The notes beneath the pieces are model-generated. The model was not told where the DNA came from. It ran no database searches and saw nothing but the letters and a program-made list of their open reading frames with translations. Source: Bacillota bacterium (GTDB lineage: Bacteria > Bacillota > Sulfobacillia > Thermaerobacterales > Thermaerobacteraceae). From it: DNA of 6,765 nucleotides. A program made the translations under genes and the position numbers. Positions 1 through 5,664 of this stretch are shown piece by piece (the first letter of the stretch is position 1; the number at the start of each line of letters is the position of its first letter). The stretch is from assembly GCA_003242195.1 (NCBI GenBank), contig QGUQ01000107.1:1-6765 (forward strand). Reading direction: 5' to 3'.

Positions 1-565
1 CGTCGGCCAGCAGTTCCTCGCAAGCCGCCTGGCCGGCATGCGGCGTCACCGGCACCTGGCGGACCGGGTGCTCGGGCAGCTCGCGGCCGTTGTGTAGCAG
101 TGCCTGGCGGAAACCCCGTAGCCGCTCGTCGTGGGACGTGGCGCCGGCCTCGGGCCCCAGATACGCGATGTGCCGGTGCCTCAGGTTGACCAGGTGCTTG
201 CCCGCCAGGTAGCCGGCCCGGTAGTTCTCCACCACGAAGGCGTCGAAGCGGGTCGACGGAAGAAAGCGCTCGGCCAGCACGGCCACGCGCCCCTCCAGCT
301 CCCGCGCCAGCGCCTCGCCCGCGCCCACGGCCGGGACGACCAGCAGCGGCTCCCCGGGGGGCAACGAGCGGACCCACTCCAGCTGCACGGCCTCCGACTC
401 TCCTGACGGCCAGACGGCCACCTGGGAGAAATGGGCGCGCAGGGCGCCGGTCAGGGCGTCCACCAGCGTCGCCCACTCCGCGGACACGGCCGGAACCACC
501 AGGTGGCAGCGCCCGGCGGTGCGCCCGGGATCCCCGTCCCTTTCGTCCGCCTTGTCCATGTCCAT
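1..565 (-). CDS. LacI/PurR-type substrate-binding-domain protein, partial (runs off left edge)
   Basis: The 188 visible residues read as the first part of a periplasmic-binding-protein-like (type 1) domain of the kind found C-terminal in LacI/GalR regulators. A first beta strand is at about 21-27 (HLVVPAV). The signature segment at 112-137 contains VENYRAGYLAGKHL and RHRHIAYLG, followed by DERLRGFRQAL at 146-156; this matches the LacI-family pattern of a domain-crossing strand, GhrxIa and RxxGFxxAL. The chosen ATG at 565 has AAGG six bases upstream; a second in-frame ATG lies two codons later. In known LacI proteins about 60 residues of helix-turn-helix and hinge precede this domain. Here only about 20 polar residues do, and reading the same frame further upstream gives no helix-turn-helix. 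The protein is therefore either a DNA-binding-less sensor or a ligand-binding protein without an evident signal peptide. The C-terminal half is outside the window. The fold is fairly sure; the ligand is unknown. Confidence 0.72.
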   Translation of the reverse strand, partial: MDMDKADERDGDPGRTAGRCHLVVPAVSAEWATLVDALTGALRAHFSQVAVWPSGESEAVQLEWVRSLPPGEPLLVVPAVGAGEALARELEGRVAVLAERFLPSTRFDAFVVENYRAGYLAGKHLVNLRHRHIAYLGPEAGATSHDERLRGFRQALLHNGRELPEHPVRQVPVTPHAGQAACEELLAD

Positions 566-630
566 CCCTGACCTTCCTGCCAGTACTCCCCTCCCAGGGT
601 AACGGGCGGCCCGCCGCGCGGCAAGCTGGA

Positions 631-652
631 GCGCCACCTTGGCCGGTGGCGC
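631..652. repeat. Perfect 8-bp inverted repeat in the divergent intergenic region
   Basis: GCGCCACC (631-638) and GGTGGCGC (645-652) pair perfectly around a six-base spacer. It lies about 65 bases upstream of the LacI-like start and 170 bases upstream of the SH3b gene. It could be an operator or only GC-rich chance. The rest of the 566-821 gap holds no gene. A CTGACA box at 777-782 resembles a -35 for the SH3b gene, but no convincing -10 lies at the right distance. Confidence 0.3.
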
Positions 653-821
653 CGCCGGTGCCCGAACGGCTCGCGCCCCGCACGCAGTGCCGGCGCCCGT
701 AGACGGACTGCCCGCGCCGGGACCGCCCGCGTCGTGGGCCATGCCGCGCCACCGCCCTGGACGGGCGGAATAATCGCTGACAGCCCCCCATATTCCTGTA
801 GCACGAGAGGAGGGTGGGGAT

Positions 822-1358
822 ATGGAGCGACTCAACCGCGTCTGGGCCGTCGTAGCCGTCCTCGTCGTTGCCTTCATGGCGTACAGCGTCGGCGGGTGGC
901 TGAACAACGTTCAGCAGACCATGACCACCGTCGACGACCTCACCGTACGCCTGACACAGCTCGAGGCCCAGCAAGCAGAGATCTCGGCCGCGCTGGCCGG
1001 CGGCGGCGAGCTGGCGTCGGCCTGGCCAGACGGCGAAACCGGCCAAAAAGGGTCCGGACAGCAGGCCGCAGGCGAGGACCAGGACGGCACGTCCCCTGGC
1101 GAGGACCAGGACGGCAGCGATAATGGGAACGAGCCGGCCCAGCCCCAGGCCGGAACCAGTGGCGGCACGGCAACCGTCACCACCCAGTATCTGAACGTCC
1201 GCGCCGAGCCGACCACCGACTCGACGCGCGTGGGCACCCTGGCCCAGGGCTCCACCGTCCGGGTGCTGGAAGAACGCGACGGATGGGCGCGCGTTCGCTA
1301 CCAGGCCGGCGGCAAGACCTACGAAGGGTGGGTGGATGCCCGCTTCCTCAAGCGGTGA
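822..1358 (+). CDS. Membrane-anchored SH3b-domain protein
   Basis: A 178-residue protein. Residues 7-24 form an uncleaved-looking N-terminal transmembrane anchor (VWAVVAVLVVAFMAYSVGGW). Next comes a short heptad-like helix at about 28-58 rich in L, Q and E, a likely coiled coil. Residues 60-116 are a disordered acidic and Gly/Gln-rich linker containing a duplicated GEDQDG. Residues about 117-177 are a bacterial SH3 (SH3b) domain with the typical YLNVRAEPTTDSTRVGTL start, the GSTVRVLEERDGWARVRY core and a GWVDARFL end. SH3b domains commonly bind peptidoglycan or other cell-surface polymers, so the protein probably sits in the membrane with the SH3b domain in the wall space. No catalytic domain (NlpC/P60, amidase) is present. 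The start is fixed by GAGAGGAGGGTGGGGAT before the ATG. The gene is monocistronic and ends at a strong terminator. Its exact role is unknown. Confidence 0.85.
   Translation: MERLNRVWAVVAVLVVAFMAYSVGGWLNNVQQTMTTVDDLTVRLTQLEAQQAEISAALAGGGELASAWPDGETGQKGSGQQAAGEDQDGTSPGEDQDGSDNGNEPAQPQAGTSGGTATVTTQYLNVRAEPTTDSTRVGTLAQGSTVRVLEERDGWARVRYQAGGKTYEGWVDARFLKR
1071..1116 (+). repeat. In-frame tandem duplication in the SH3b protein linker
   Basis: An exact 19-base direct repeat (GGCGAGGACCAGGACGGCA) occurs at 1071-1089 and 1098-1116, with a 27-base period (nine codons). It encodes GEDQDG twice in the disordered linker between the membrane anchor and the SH3b domain. Exact identity suggests a recent slippage-type duplication that keeps the reading frame. 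Confidence 0.8.
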
Positions 1359-1433
1359 CCGGCCCCGCGACCCGCCCCCGCGACGCCCGCCCCGCAAGGG
1401 ATGGCTTTGACGACCGCCGCGCTCCGTTCTCCC

Positions 1434-1461
1434 GCGGCCTCACCCGAGGCCGCTTCTTTCT
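1434..1461 (+). terminator. Rho-independent terminator of the SH3b gene
   Basis: GCGGCCTC (1434-1441) pairs perfectly with GAGGCCGC (1446-1453) around a four-base loop and is followed by TTCTTTCT (1454-1461). It lies about 75 bases after the stop codon of the SH3b gene and has the expected polarity for plus-strand transcription. Confidence 0.75.
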
Positions 1462-1474
1462 GGCCGGAAAGGGC

Positions 1475-1498
1475 GGAGCCGCCCTCGCAGGCGGCTCC
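1475..1498 (-). terminator. Second hairpin of the convergent region, possible minus-strand terminator
   Basis: GGAGCCGCC (1475-1483) and GGCGGCTCC (1490-1498) form a perfect 9-bp stem with a six-base loop. On the minus strand the stem is followed by GCCCTTTCC, a weak T-rich tail. It may serve the receiver-protein transcript as a back-up terminator. Confidence 0.45.
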
Positions 1499-1522
1499 CG
1501 GCCGTGTCGACGCCGCAACCGG

Positions 1523-1541
1523 GCCGGGCGGGTCGCCCGGC
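1523..1541. repeat. Third hairpin of the convergent region
   Basis: GCCGGGCG (1523-1530) and CGCCCGGC (1534-1541) form a perfect 8-bp stem with a GGT loop. No T tract follows on either strand. It is part of a run of four stem-loops between the convergent SH3b and receiver genes and has no independent sign of function. Confidence 0.4.
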
Positions 1542-1564
1542 TGGCTCCGGCCGCGGCACCCGCT

Positions 1565-1592
1565 CGGCGACCCGCCCGGTGGCGGGTCGCCG
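1565..1592 (-). terminator. Long hairpin just after the receiver-protein stop codon
   Basis: A perfect 12-bp stem, 1565-1576 with 1581-1592, closed by a four-base loop, begins three bases after the TGA stop (1595-1597) of the minus-strand receiver gene. Position and strength fit transcript termination or 3'-end protection, although the minus strand shows no U-run after it. Confidence 0.55.
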
Positions 1593-1594
1593 GC

Positions 1595-2026
1595 TCAGGC
1601 CTGTTCCACCGCCGCCGCCAGAGCCATCTCGACGGTCGCAAGCAAATCGTGCAGGCCGAAGGGTTTTTCTAGAACCCAGCGCACGCCGTAGGTGGCGACG
1701 ATCTCGTCGACCCCCACGCTGCCTGTCATCAACACGACCGGGATCGACCGGAGTTGCGGGTCGCCCCGGAGCGCCCTGAGGACATCGCCGCCGTGCATGC
1801 GGGGCATGACCCAATCCATGAGGATCAAGTGGGGACGGACGCTGCGCGCCCGTTCCAGGGCCTGGTGCCCGTCGTCCGCCAGGTGCACCTCGTAGCCTTG
1901 CTCCGCTAGCGCCAGCTGGAGGAAGGCCCGCACCGACGGCACGTCGTCGACCACCAGGATGCGAACGCCCGCTCCGGCTCCGGATCTCCGCTGCAAGCCC
2001 GCACCCCCTCCCCCCGGCCCGCCCAC
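1595..2026 (-). CDS. Stand-alone response-regulator receiver (CheY-like) protein
   Basis: With the GTG start used here the product is 143 residues and is essentially one receiver domain (about 21-140). All hallmark residues are present: the acidic pair D27-D28 in ILVVDD, the phospho-acceptor D71 in LILMDWVMP, T101 in VLMTGS and K121 in LEKPF. No output domain follows, so it probably works by protein-protein contact, like CheY or Spo0F. The start is uncertain. GTG at 2026 has GGAG five bases upstream; TTG at 1996 also has a G-rich site (GGGGGTG) and would remove ten Gly-rich residues. The frame stays open to a GTG at 2125, but that start has no ribosome binding site and would add a low-complexity extension. 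No histidine kinase is next to it, so its partner is unknown. It is transcribed in the same direction as rpsD but is separated from it by a strong hairpin. Confidence 0.85.
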   Translation of the reverse strand: MGGPGGGGAGLQRRSGAGAGVRILVVDDVPSVRAFLQLALAEQGYEVHLADDGHQALERARSVRPHLILMDWVMPRMHGGDVLRALRGDPQLRSIPVVLMTGSVGVDEIVATYGVRWVLEKPFGLHDLLATVEMALAAAVEQA

Positions 2027-2143
2027 CGAAGCTCCGCTCCGAGCCGGGTTGGCTATACGAGTGGGGGATTCACACCGACCGGCCATTATCCTGCCGCTTG
2101 TCGAAGAGTAGACGGGATTCGACACAAGGCAGGCGGGAACGAC

Positions 2144-2170
2144 AGGGGCCGGTGCCTGGCACCGGCCCCT
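2144..2170 (-). terminator. Terminator of rpsD
   Basis: A perfect 12-bp stem, AGGGGCCGGTGC (2144-2155) with GCACCGGCCCCT (2159-2170), has a three-base loop and lies 27 bases after the rpsD stop codon. On the minus strand it is followed by GTCGTTCCC, a weak tail. The stability and placement make termination likely despite the poor U-tract. Confidence 0.7.
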
Positions 2171-2197
2171 GGGGTCCCATTCGCAGGAGTGGTCCCG

Positions 2198-2803
2198 TTA
2201 GCGGGAATAGAACTCGACGATGAGGGATTCTTCCACATCCACGGGGATCTCGTCGCGGGCTGGCACGCGCAGCAACGTCCCCTGGAACTTCTCCGGCTCC
2301 ACGCTGAGGTAGTCCGGCACCCGCTGGGCGCTCTCCAGGCTCTCCTGGATCATCGGGATGCGCCGGCTCTTCTCGCGCACGGCAATGACGTCACCGGGAC
2401 GCACCTGGTAGGACGGGCGGTCCACCTTGCGGCCGTTTACCTGGATGTGCCCGTGCACCACCAGCTGGCGAGCCGCCCAGATGGTCGGCGCGAAGCCGAG
2501 CCGGTACACCAGGTTGTCCAGCCGGGTCTCCAGCAGCTGGAGCAAGCGCTCGCCCGTGTTGCCACGCGCCCGCTGGGCCCGCTCGAAGTACCGCCGGAAC
2601 TGGCGCTCGAGAACCCCGTACATGAAACGCAGCTTCTGCTTCTCCAGCAAGCGGCGGCCGTACTCGCTCAGCTTCTGCCGCCGCCCCGGTCCGTGTTGTC
2701 CAGGCGGGTACGGGCGCTTGAGCGCCGGGCACTTCGGCGACCCGCAGAGGGGCCTCCCCACACGCCGGCACATGGCGTGCTTCGGGCCCGTGTACCTTGC
2801 CAT
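2198..2803 (-). CDS. rpsD: 30S ribosomal protein S4
   Basis: A 201-residue S4 protein that binds 16S rRNA early in small-subunit assembly and helps control decoding accuracy. The N-terminal S4 region (1-90) includes RPYPPGQHG (30-38) and EKQKLRFMYG (54-63). The S4 RNA-binding domain (about 94-157) includes RLDNLVYRLGFA, HGHIQVNGRKVD and PGDVIAV. The C-terminus ends in the classic IVEFYSR. The N-terminal metal site is altered: the usual first Cys of CxxC is His9, followed by Cys12, Cys20 and Cys25, and the loop between Cys12 and Cys20 is short. Zinc may still bind through one His and three Cys. The start is clear, with GGGAGGTT eight bases before the ATG. The gene stands alone rather than in the alpha operon with rpsM, rpsK and rpoA. 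A -10-like TAAAAT lies about 35 bases upstream. Confidence 0.97.
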   Translation of the reverse strand: MARYTGPKHAMCRRVGRPLCGSPKCPALKRPYPPGQHGPGRRQKLSEYGRRLLEKQKLRFMYGVLERQFRRYFERAQRARGNTGERLLQLLETRLDNLVYRLGFAPTIWAARQLVVHGHIQVNGRKVDRPSYQVRPGDVIAVREKSRRIPMIQESLESAQRVPDYLSVEPEKFQGTLLRVPARDEIPVDVEESLIVEFYSR

Positions 2804-2837
2804 CCAACCAACCTCCCACTGCCAGCAGCCAAGCGCT

Positions 2838-2866
2838 ATTTTAACCCAAGTCCCGCCGAGTTGAAG
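2838..2866 (-). promoter_or_regulatory. Putative rpsD promoter
   Basis: An A/T-rich island reads TTAAAAT on the minus strand, with -10 TAAAAT at 2838-2843. Upstream at 16-17 bases is only a weak -35 (TTCAAC or CTTCAA, near 2860-2866). Transcription would start near 2831, leaving a leader of about 30 bases. It is the only A/T-rich patch in the 105-base gap between the sulfhydrylase gene and rpsD. Confidence 0.45.
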
Positions 2867-2908
2867 AGTCGATTTCTCGCCCCCTGGCGACTCCCGCCAC
2901 CGCCGGGC

Positions 2909-4801
2909 TCACGCGCCCCGGAAGGTGGCCTGGTGACCGCGCAGCCGTTGGGCCTCCTTGTAGATGCAGCGGTTCATCACCACGGCCAGGCCCCCCTCGG
3001 CGGCAATGCGCGCCGCCTCGGGGCTGACCACGCCCTCCTGCAACCAGAAGACGCGGGCGCCGCGGGCGACGGCTTGCCGCGCCACCGCCGGCGCATGCTC
3101 GGGGGCGCGGAAGACCACCACCACGTCCACGGGTTCCGGCACCGCCTCCAGATCCGGATAGGCCCGCTCGCCCAGGATCTCGTCGGCCTTGGGGTTCACG
3201 GGCACGATGCGGTAACCCATGCGCTGCAGCTTCCGCGCCACCCGGTAGCTGGGCCGCGCCGGGTCGGAGGAAAGCCCCACCACCGCGATCACCTGCGGGC
3301 GCGTTCCATCCCCGTCGGCCACCTCCGACCGCCCGCATACCGAGCGGATCACCTGCTCGTCGTTGAGGATCACGCCGGCCTCGGCGGGACCCGCGGCCTC
3401 CACCCCGGCGGCCGTCTCCGGGACGGCGGGGCAGGCGTCGCCGCTGACGCCGTGGGCCCCCGGCGCCGCCCCCTCCCCAGCACCCGCCGCGGAGGCCAGG
3501 CCCGTGGCGATGCGCAACGCCCGGTCCAGGTCGGCGCGCAGGTCCTCGAATCCCTCGATGCCCACCGACAGTCGCACCATGTCGTCGGTCACCCCGGCCG
3601 CCAGGCGCTGCTCGGGTGTCAGCTGCTGGTGCGTGGTGGACGCCGGGTGGATGATGAGGGACTTGGTGTCCCCGACGTTGGCCAGGTGGGACCAGAGGGA
3701 AACGTTGTCGATCAGCTTGCGGCCCGCCTCCATCCCGCCCCGCACGCCGAAGACGATCATGGCGCCGTAACGGCCCCGCCGCAGGTACTTGCGGGCCAGC
3801 TCGTGGGAGGGATGATCCGGCAAGCCGGGATAGGACACCCACTCCACGGCCGGGTGTTCCCGCAGCCACTCGGCCAGCGCCAGGGCGTTCTCGCAATGGC
3901 GCTCCATGCGGACGTGCAGCGTCTCCAGCCCCTGCAGGAACAGCCACGCGTTGAAGGGGCTGAGGCACGCCCCCACGTCCCGCATCAGGTGGACGCGCAG
4001 CTTCGTGATGTAGGCCAGGGTACCGAAGTCCTTCCAGTAGGAGATGCCGTGATAACCGGGATCCGGTTCCACCAGCCGCGGGAACTTGCCGTTGCCCCAG
4101 TCGAAGCGGCCGCCATCCACCACCACGCCACCGATGGACGTGCCATGCCCGCCGATCCACTTGGTGGCGGAGTGGACCACGATGTCGGCGCCCCACTCGA
4201 GGGGCCGGCACAGGTAGGGCGTGGCGAAGGTGTTGTCCACGATCAGGGGGATGCCGTGCTCGTGGGCGATCTTCGCCACCGCTTCGATGTCCAGCACGTC
4301 CAGCTTCGGATTGCCGATGACCTCCGCGAAGATGCACCGCGTGCGCTCGTTGATGGCACGGCGGAAGTTCTCGGGGTCCGAGGGGTCGACGAACCGCACC
4401 GTGATCCCGAGATCGCGGAAGGTGTTGGCGAAGAGCTGATACGTGCCGCCGTACAGGCTGGAGGAAGCCACGACCTCCTCGCCCGCGCGGGTGATGTTGG
4501 TGATGGCCAAGGTGGTCGCGGCCTGGCCGCTGGCCGTGGCGACGGCCGCTACCCCGCCCTCCAGGTACGCCATGCGCTTCTCGAAGACCTCGGTGGTCGG
4601 GTTGCCGATACGGGTGTAGATGTTGCCCGGTTCGTCCAGATTGAAGAGCTGGGCTGCGTGGTCCGTGTTCTGAAAGACGAAGGAAGTGGTCTGGTAGATG
4701 GGAACGGCCCGGGCACCGGTTGCGGGATCCGGCGCCTGGCCGGCATGCACAGCCAGGGTCTCGATCTGGTATTCGCGGAACGGATCATGCCGATCGGCCA
4801 C
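2909..4801 (-). CDS. metY: O-acetylhomoserine sulfhydrylase fused to a CoA-binding domain
   Basis: A 630-residue two-part protein. Residues about 12-434 are a Cys/Met-metabolism PLP enzyme of the O-acetylhomoserine sulfhydrylase type, which makes homocysteine from O-acetylhomoserine and sulfide in the cytoplasm. Visible hallmarks are HAGQAPDPATGARAVPIYQT, the phosphate-binding YTRIGNPTT (62-70), ASGQAA, Y117, D189 in VDNTFATPY, the PLP lysine K214 in HSATKWIGGHG, and R410 in MVRLSVGIEG. An Ala/Gly-rich linker (about 436-476) joins a complete CoA-binding domain (about 479-625; CoA_binding_2, COG1832/YccU-like) with VVGLSSDPARPSY, GYRIVPVNPKADEILGE, VFRAPEH, WLQEGV and MNRCIYKEAQRL. Related enzymes of about 430 residues normally end before the linker. 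The start is GTG, with GGGAGG eight to nine bases upstream. No stop or frameshift separates the two halves. The role of the CoA domain is unknown. Confidence 0.93.
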   Translation of the reverse strand: MADRHDPFREYQIETLAVHAGQAPDPATGARAVPIYQTTSFVFQNTDHAAQLFNLDEPGNIYTRIGNPTTEVFEKRMAYLEGGVAAVATASGQAATTLAITNITRAGEEVVASSSLYGGTYQLFANTFRDLGITVRFVDPSDPENFRRAINERTRCIFAEVIGNPKLDVLDIEAVAKIAHEHGIPLIVDNTFATPYLCRPLEWGADIVVHSATKWIGGHGTSIGGVVVDGGRFDWGNGKFPRLVEPDPGYHGISYWKDFGTLAYITKLRVHLMRDVGACLSPFNAWLFLQGLETLHVRMERHCENALALAEWLREHPAVEWVSYPGLPDHPSHELARKYLRRGRYGAMIVFGVRGGMEAGRKLIDNVSLWSHLANVGDTKSLIIHPASTTHQQLTPEQRLAAGVTDDMVRLSVGIEGFEDLRADLDRALRIATGLASAAGAGEGAAPGAHGVSGDACPAVPETAAGVEAAGPAEAGVILNDEQVIRSVCGRSEVADGDGTRPQVIAVVGLSSDPARPSYRVARKLQRMGYRIVPVNPKADEILGERAYPDLEAVPEPVDVVVVFRAPEHAPAVARQAVARGARVFWLQEGVVSPEAARIAAEGGLAVVMNRCIYKEAQRLRGHQATFRGA

Positions 4802-4842
4802 ACCTGCTCCCTCCCCGCTCTGGCAGCGCCGTGATGCACCGC

Positions 4843-4869
4843 GGCCCGGTCCCTTTCGCCGACCGGGCC
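4843..4869 (-). promoter_or_regulatory. Stem-loop in the metY leader
   Basis: On the minus strand GGCCCGGTC and GACCGGGCC form a perfect 9-bp stem around a nine-base loop (GGCGAAAGG). It ends 41 bases before the GTG start of metY. An A/T-rich patch upstream (4886-4910, with TAATCT and CAATAC) may hold the promoter, but no good -35/-10 pair is visible. I cannot match the leader to a SAM-I riboswitch or a T-box, although such control is common for metY genes in Firmicutes. Confidence 0.4.
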
Positions 4870-4926
4870 CCGACGGATGGCATGGGTATTGAGATTAGCT
4901 GATTCGCGAAGGTCGCGCCGCTTCCT

Positions 4927-4963
4927 GCCCCGGCACCGCGCCGGCGGGGGGTCATGCCGGGGC
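4927..4963 (-). terminator. Hairpin after folE
   Basis: GCCCCGGCA (4927-4935) pairs perfectly with TGCCGGGGC (4955-4963), and a second small stem (4936-4939 with 4944-4947) can stack inside. It starts 14 bases after the folE stop codon. No U-run follows on the minus strand, so it may terminate weakly or only protect the 3' end. Confidence 0.45.
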
Positions 4964-4976
4964 GGGGACCTGCCGG

Positions 4977-5567
4977 CTACGTGTGCCGATTGCTGCGGAT
5001 CAGGGCGAAGACTTCCTGGCGGCTGGCCACGTTCTCCCGGAACAAGCCACGCACCGCCGAGGTGACCGCGTAGGACCCCGGCTTCTGGATCCCACGCATG
5101 GTCATGCACAGATGCTCGGCCTCGATGACGACCACGAGACCCCGCGGGTTCAGCCGTCGCTCGATGGCGTCGGCGATCTGGACCGTCAGCCGCTCCTGTA
5201 GCTGGGGACGGCGGGAGGCGACCTCGACGGCCCGCGCCAGCTTGCTGAGCCCGGTGATTCGTCCGTTGCGGGGCAGGTAGGCGACGTGGGCGCGGCCGTG
5301 GAAGGGCAGCAGGTGATGTTCGCACATGGAGTAGAAGGGGATGTCCTTGACCAGCACGACCTCGTCGTGATCGGTTTCGAAGAAGACGTCCAGCTCGTCG
5401 GCCGGGTCCCGACCCAGGCCGCTGAAAAGCTCCTGGTACGCCCGGGCCACGCGGCGCGGCGTGTCCACCAGGCCCTCCCGCTGGGGGTCCTCGCCGATGG
5501 CCTCGAGGATGGCTAGGATCGCACGCTCGATCTGCTGCAGGTCGAACTTCTCGGCACGGCGGGGCAT
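4977..5567 (-). CDS. folE: GTP cyclohydrolase I
   Basis: A 196-residue type IA GTP cyclohydrolase that converts GTP to 7,8-dihydroneopterin triphosphate, the first step of tetrahydrofolate synthesis and the entry to other pterins and queuosine. The family signature GLVDTPRRVARAYQELFSGL is at 32-51. The zinc ligands are visible as Cys82 and His85 in SMCEHHLLPFHG and Cys154 in EHLCMTMRGIQKPGS. GLSKLARAVEVASRRPQLQE and the C-terminal TSAVRGLFREN are also typical. Length is normal. I chose the ATG at 5567 because AAAGGAG lies nine bases upstream and the protein then begins in the usual way (MPRRAEKFDLQQIERAIL). The frame is open to 5639, but that extension would cover the promoter. No other folate gene is in the window. 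It has its own sigma-A-like promoter and appears monocistronic. Confidence 0.96.
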   Translation of the reverse strand: MPRRAEKFDLQQIERAILAILEAIGEDPQREGLVDTPRRVARAYQELFSGLGRDPADELDVFFETDHDEVVLVKDIPFYSMCEHHLLPFHGRAHVAYLPRNGRITGLSKLARAVEVASRRPQLQERLTVQIADAIERRLNPRGLVVVIEAEHLCMTMRGIQKPGSYAVTSAVRGLFRENVASRQEVFALIRSNRHT

Positions 5568-5610
5568 GGACACCGGCTCCTTTCCCTGGGAATGTTCGCC
5601 TAACGCCCCC

Positions 5611-5639
5611 ATTCTACCGGAAGCACCGCCCATGCCCAA
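5611..5639 (-). promoter_or_regulatory. Sigma-A-type promoter of folE
   Basis: On the minus strand TTGGGC (-35, 5634-5639) and TAGAAT (-10, 5611-5616, five of six consensus bases) are separated by exactly 17 bases. Transcription would begin near 5604, giving a leader of about 37 bases before the folE ATG at 5567. Confidence 0.65.
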
Positions 5640-5664
5640 GAAAGGGGCCGGGTGCCTTCACCCG
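5638..5664 (-). terminator. Terminator overlapping the stop codon of the CopD-like gene
   Basis: On the minus strand CGGGTG and CACCCG (5664-5659 and 5654-5649) form a 6-bp stem with an AAGG loop, followed by GCCCCTTTCTT. The TGA stop codon (5658-5660) lies inside the hairpin. The T-rich tail shares bases with the -35 box of folE, so the two transcription units are packed against each other. Confidence 0.6.

Noticed and set aside
451..804. 117-codon minus-strand frame in the 566-821 gap
   Set aside because: It overlaps the LacI-like coding frame out of phase, has Arg/Pro/Gly-rich shadow composition, and holds no helix-turn-helix or other motif.
2189..4834. An 881-codon open frame on the plus strand across rpsD and metY
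   Set aside because: It is antisense to two certain conserved genes, its product is low-complexity (His, Arg, Gly, Leu rich) with no recognisable domain, and long open antisense frames are expected where third codon positions are nearly all G or C.
4835..4870. Possible T-box-like antiterminator in the metY leader (GGGACCGGGCCGCGG on the minus strand)
   Set aside because: It only loosely resembles the T-box sequence, the bases are used in a perfect stem-loop instead, and no specifier stem or U-tailed terminator is visible.
5568..5639. N-terminal extension of folE to an earlier ATG
   Set aside because: It has no good ribosome binding site, reads through the -10 box, and other GTP cyclohydrolases begin near the ATG at 5567.
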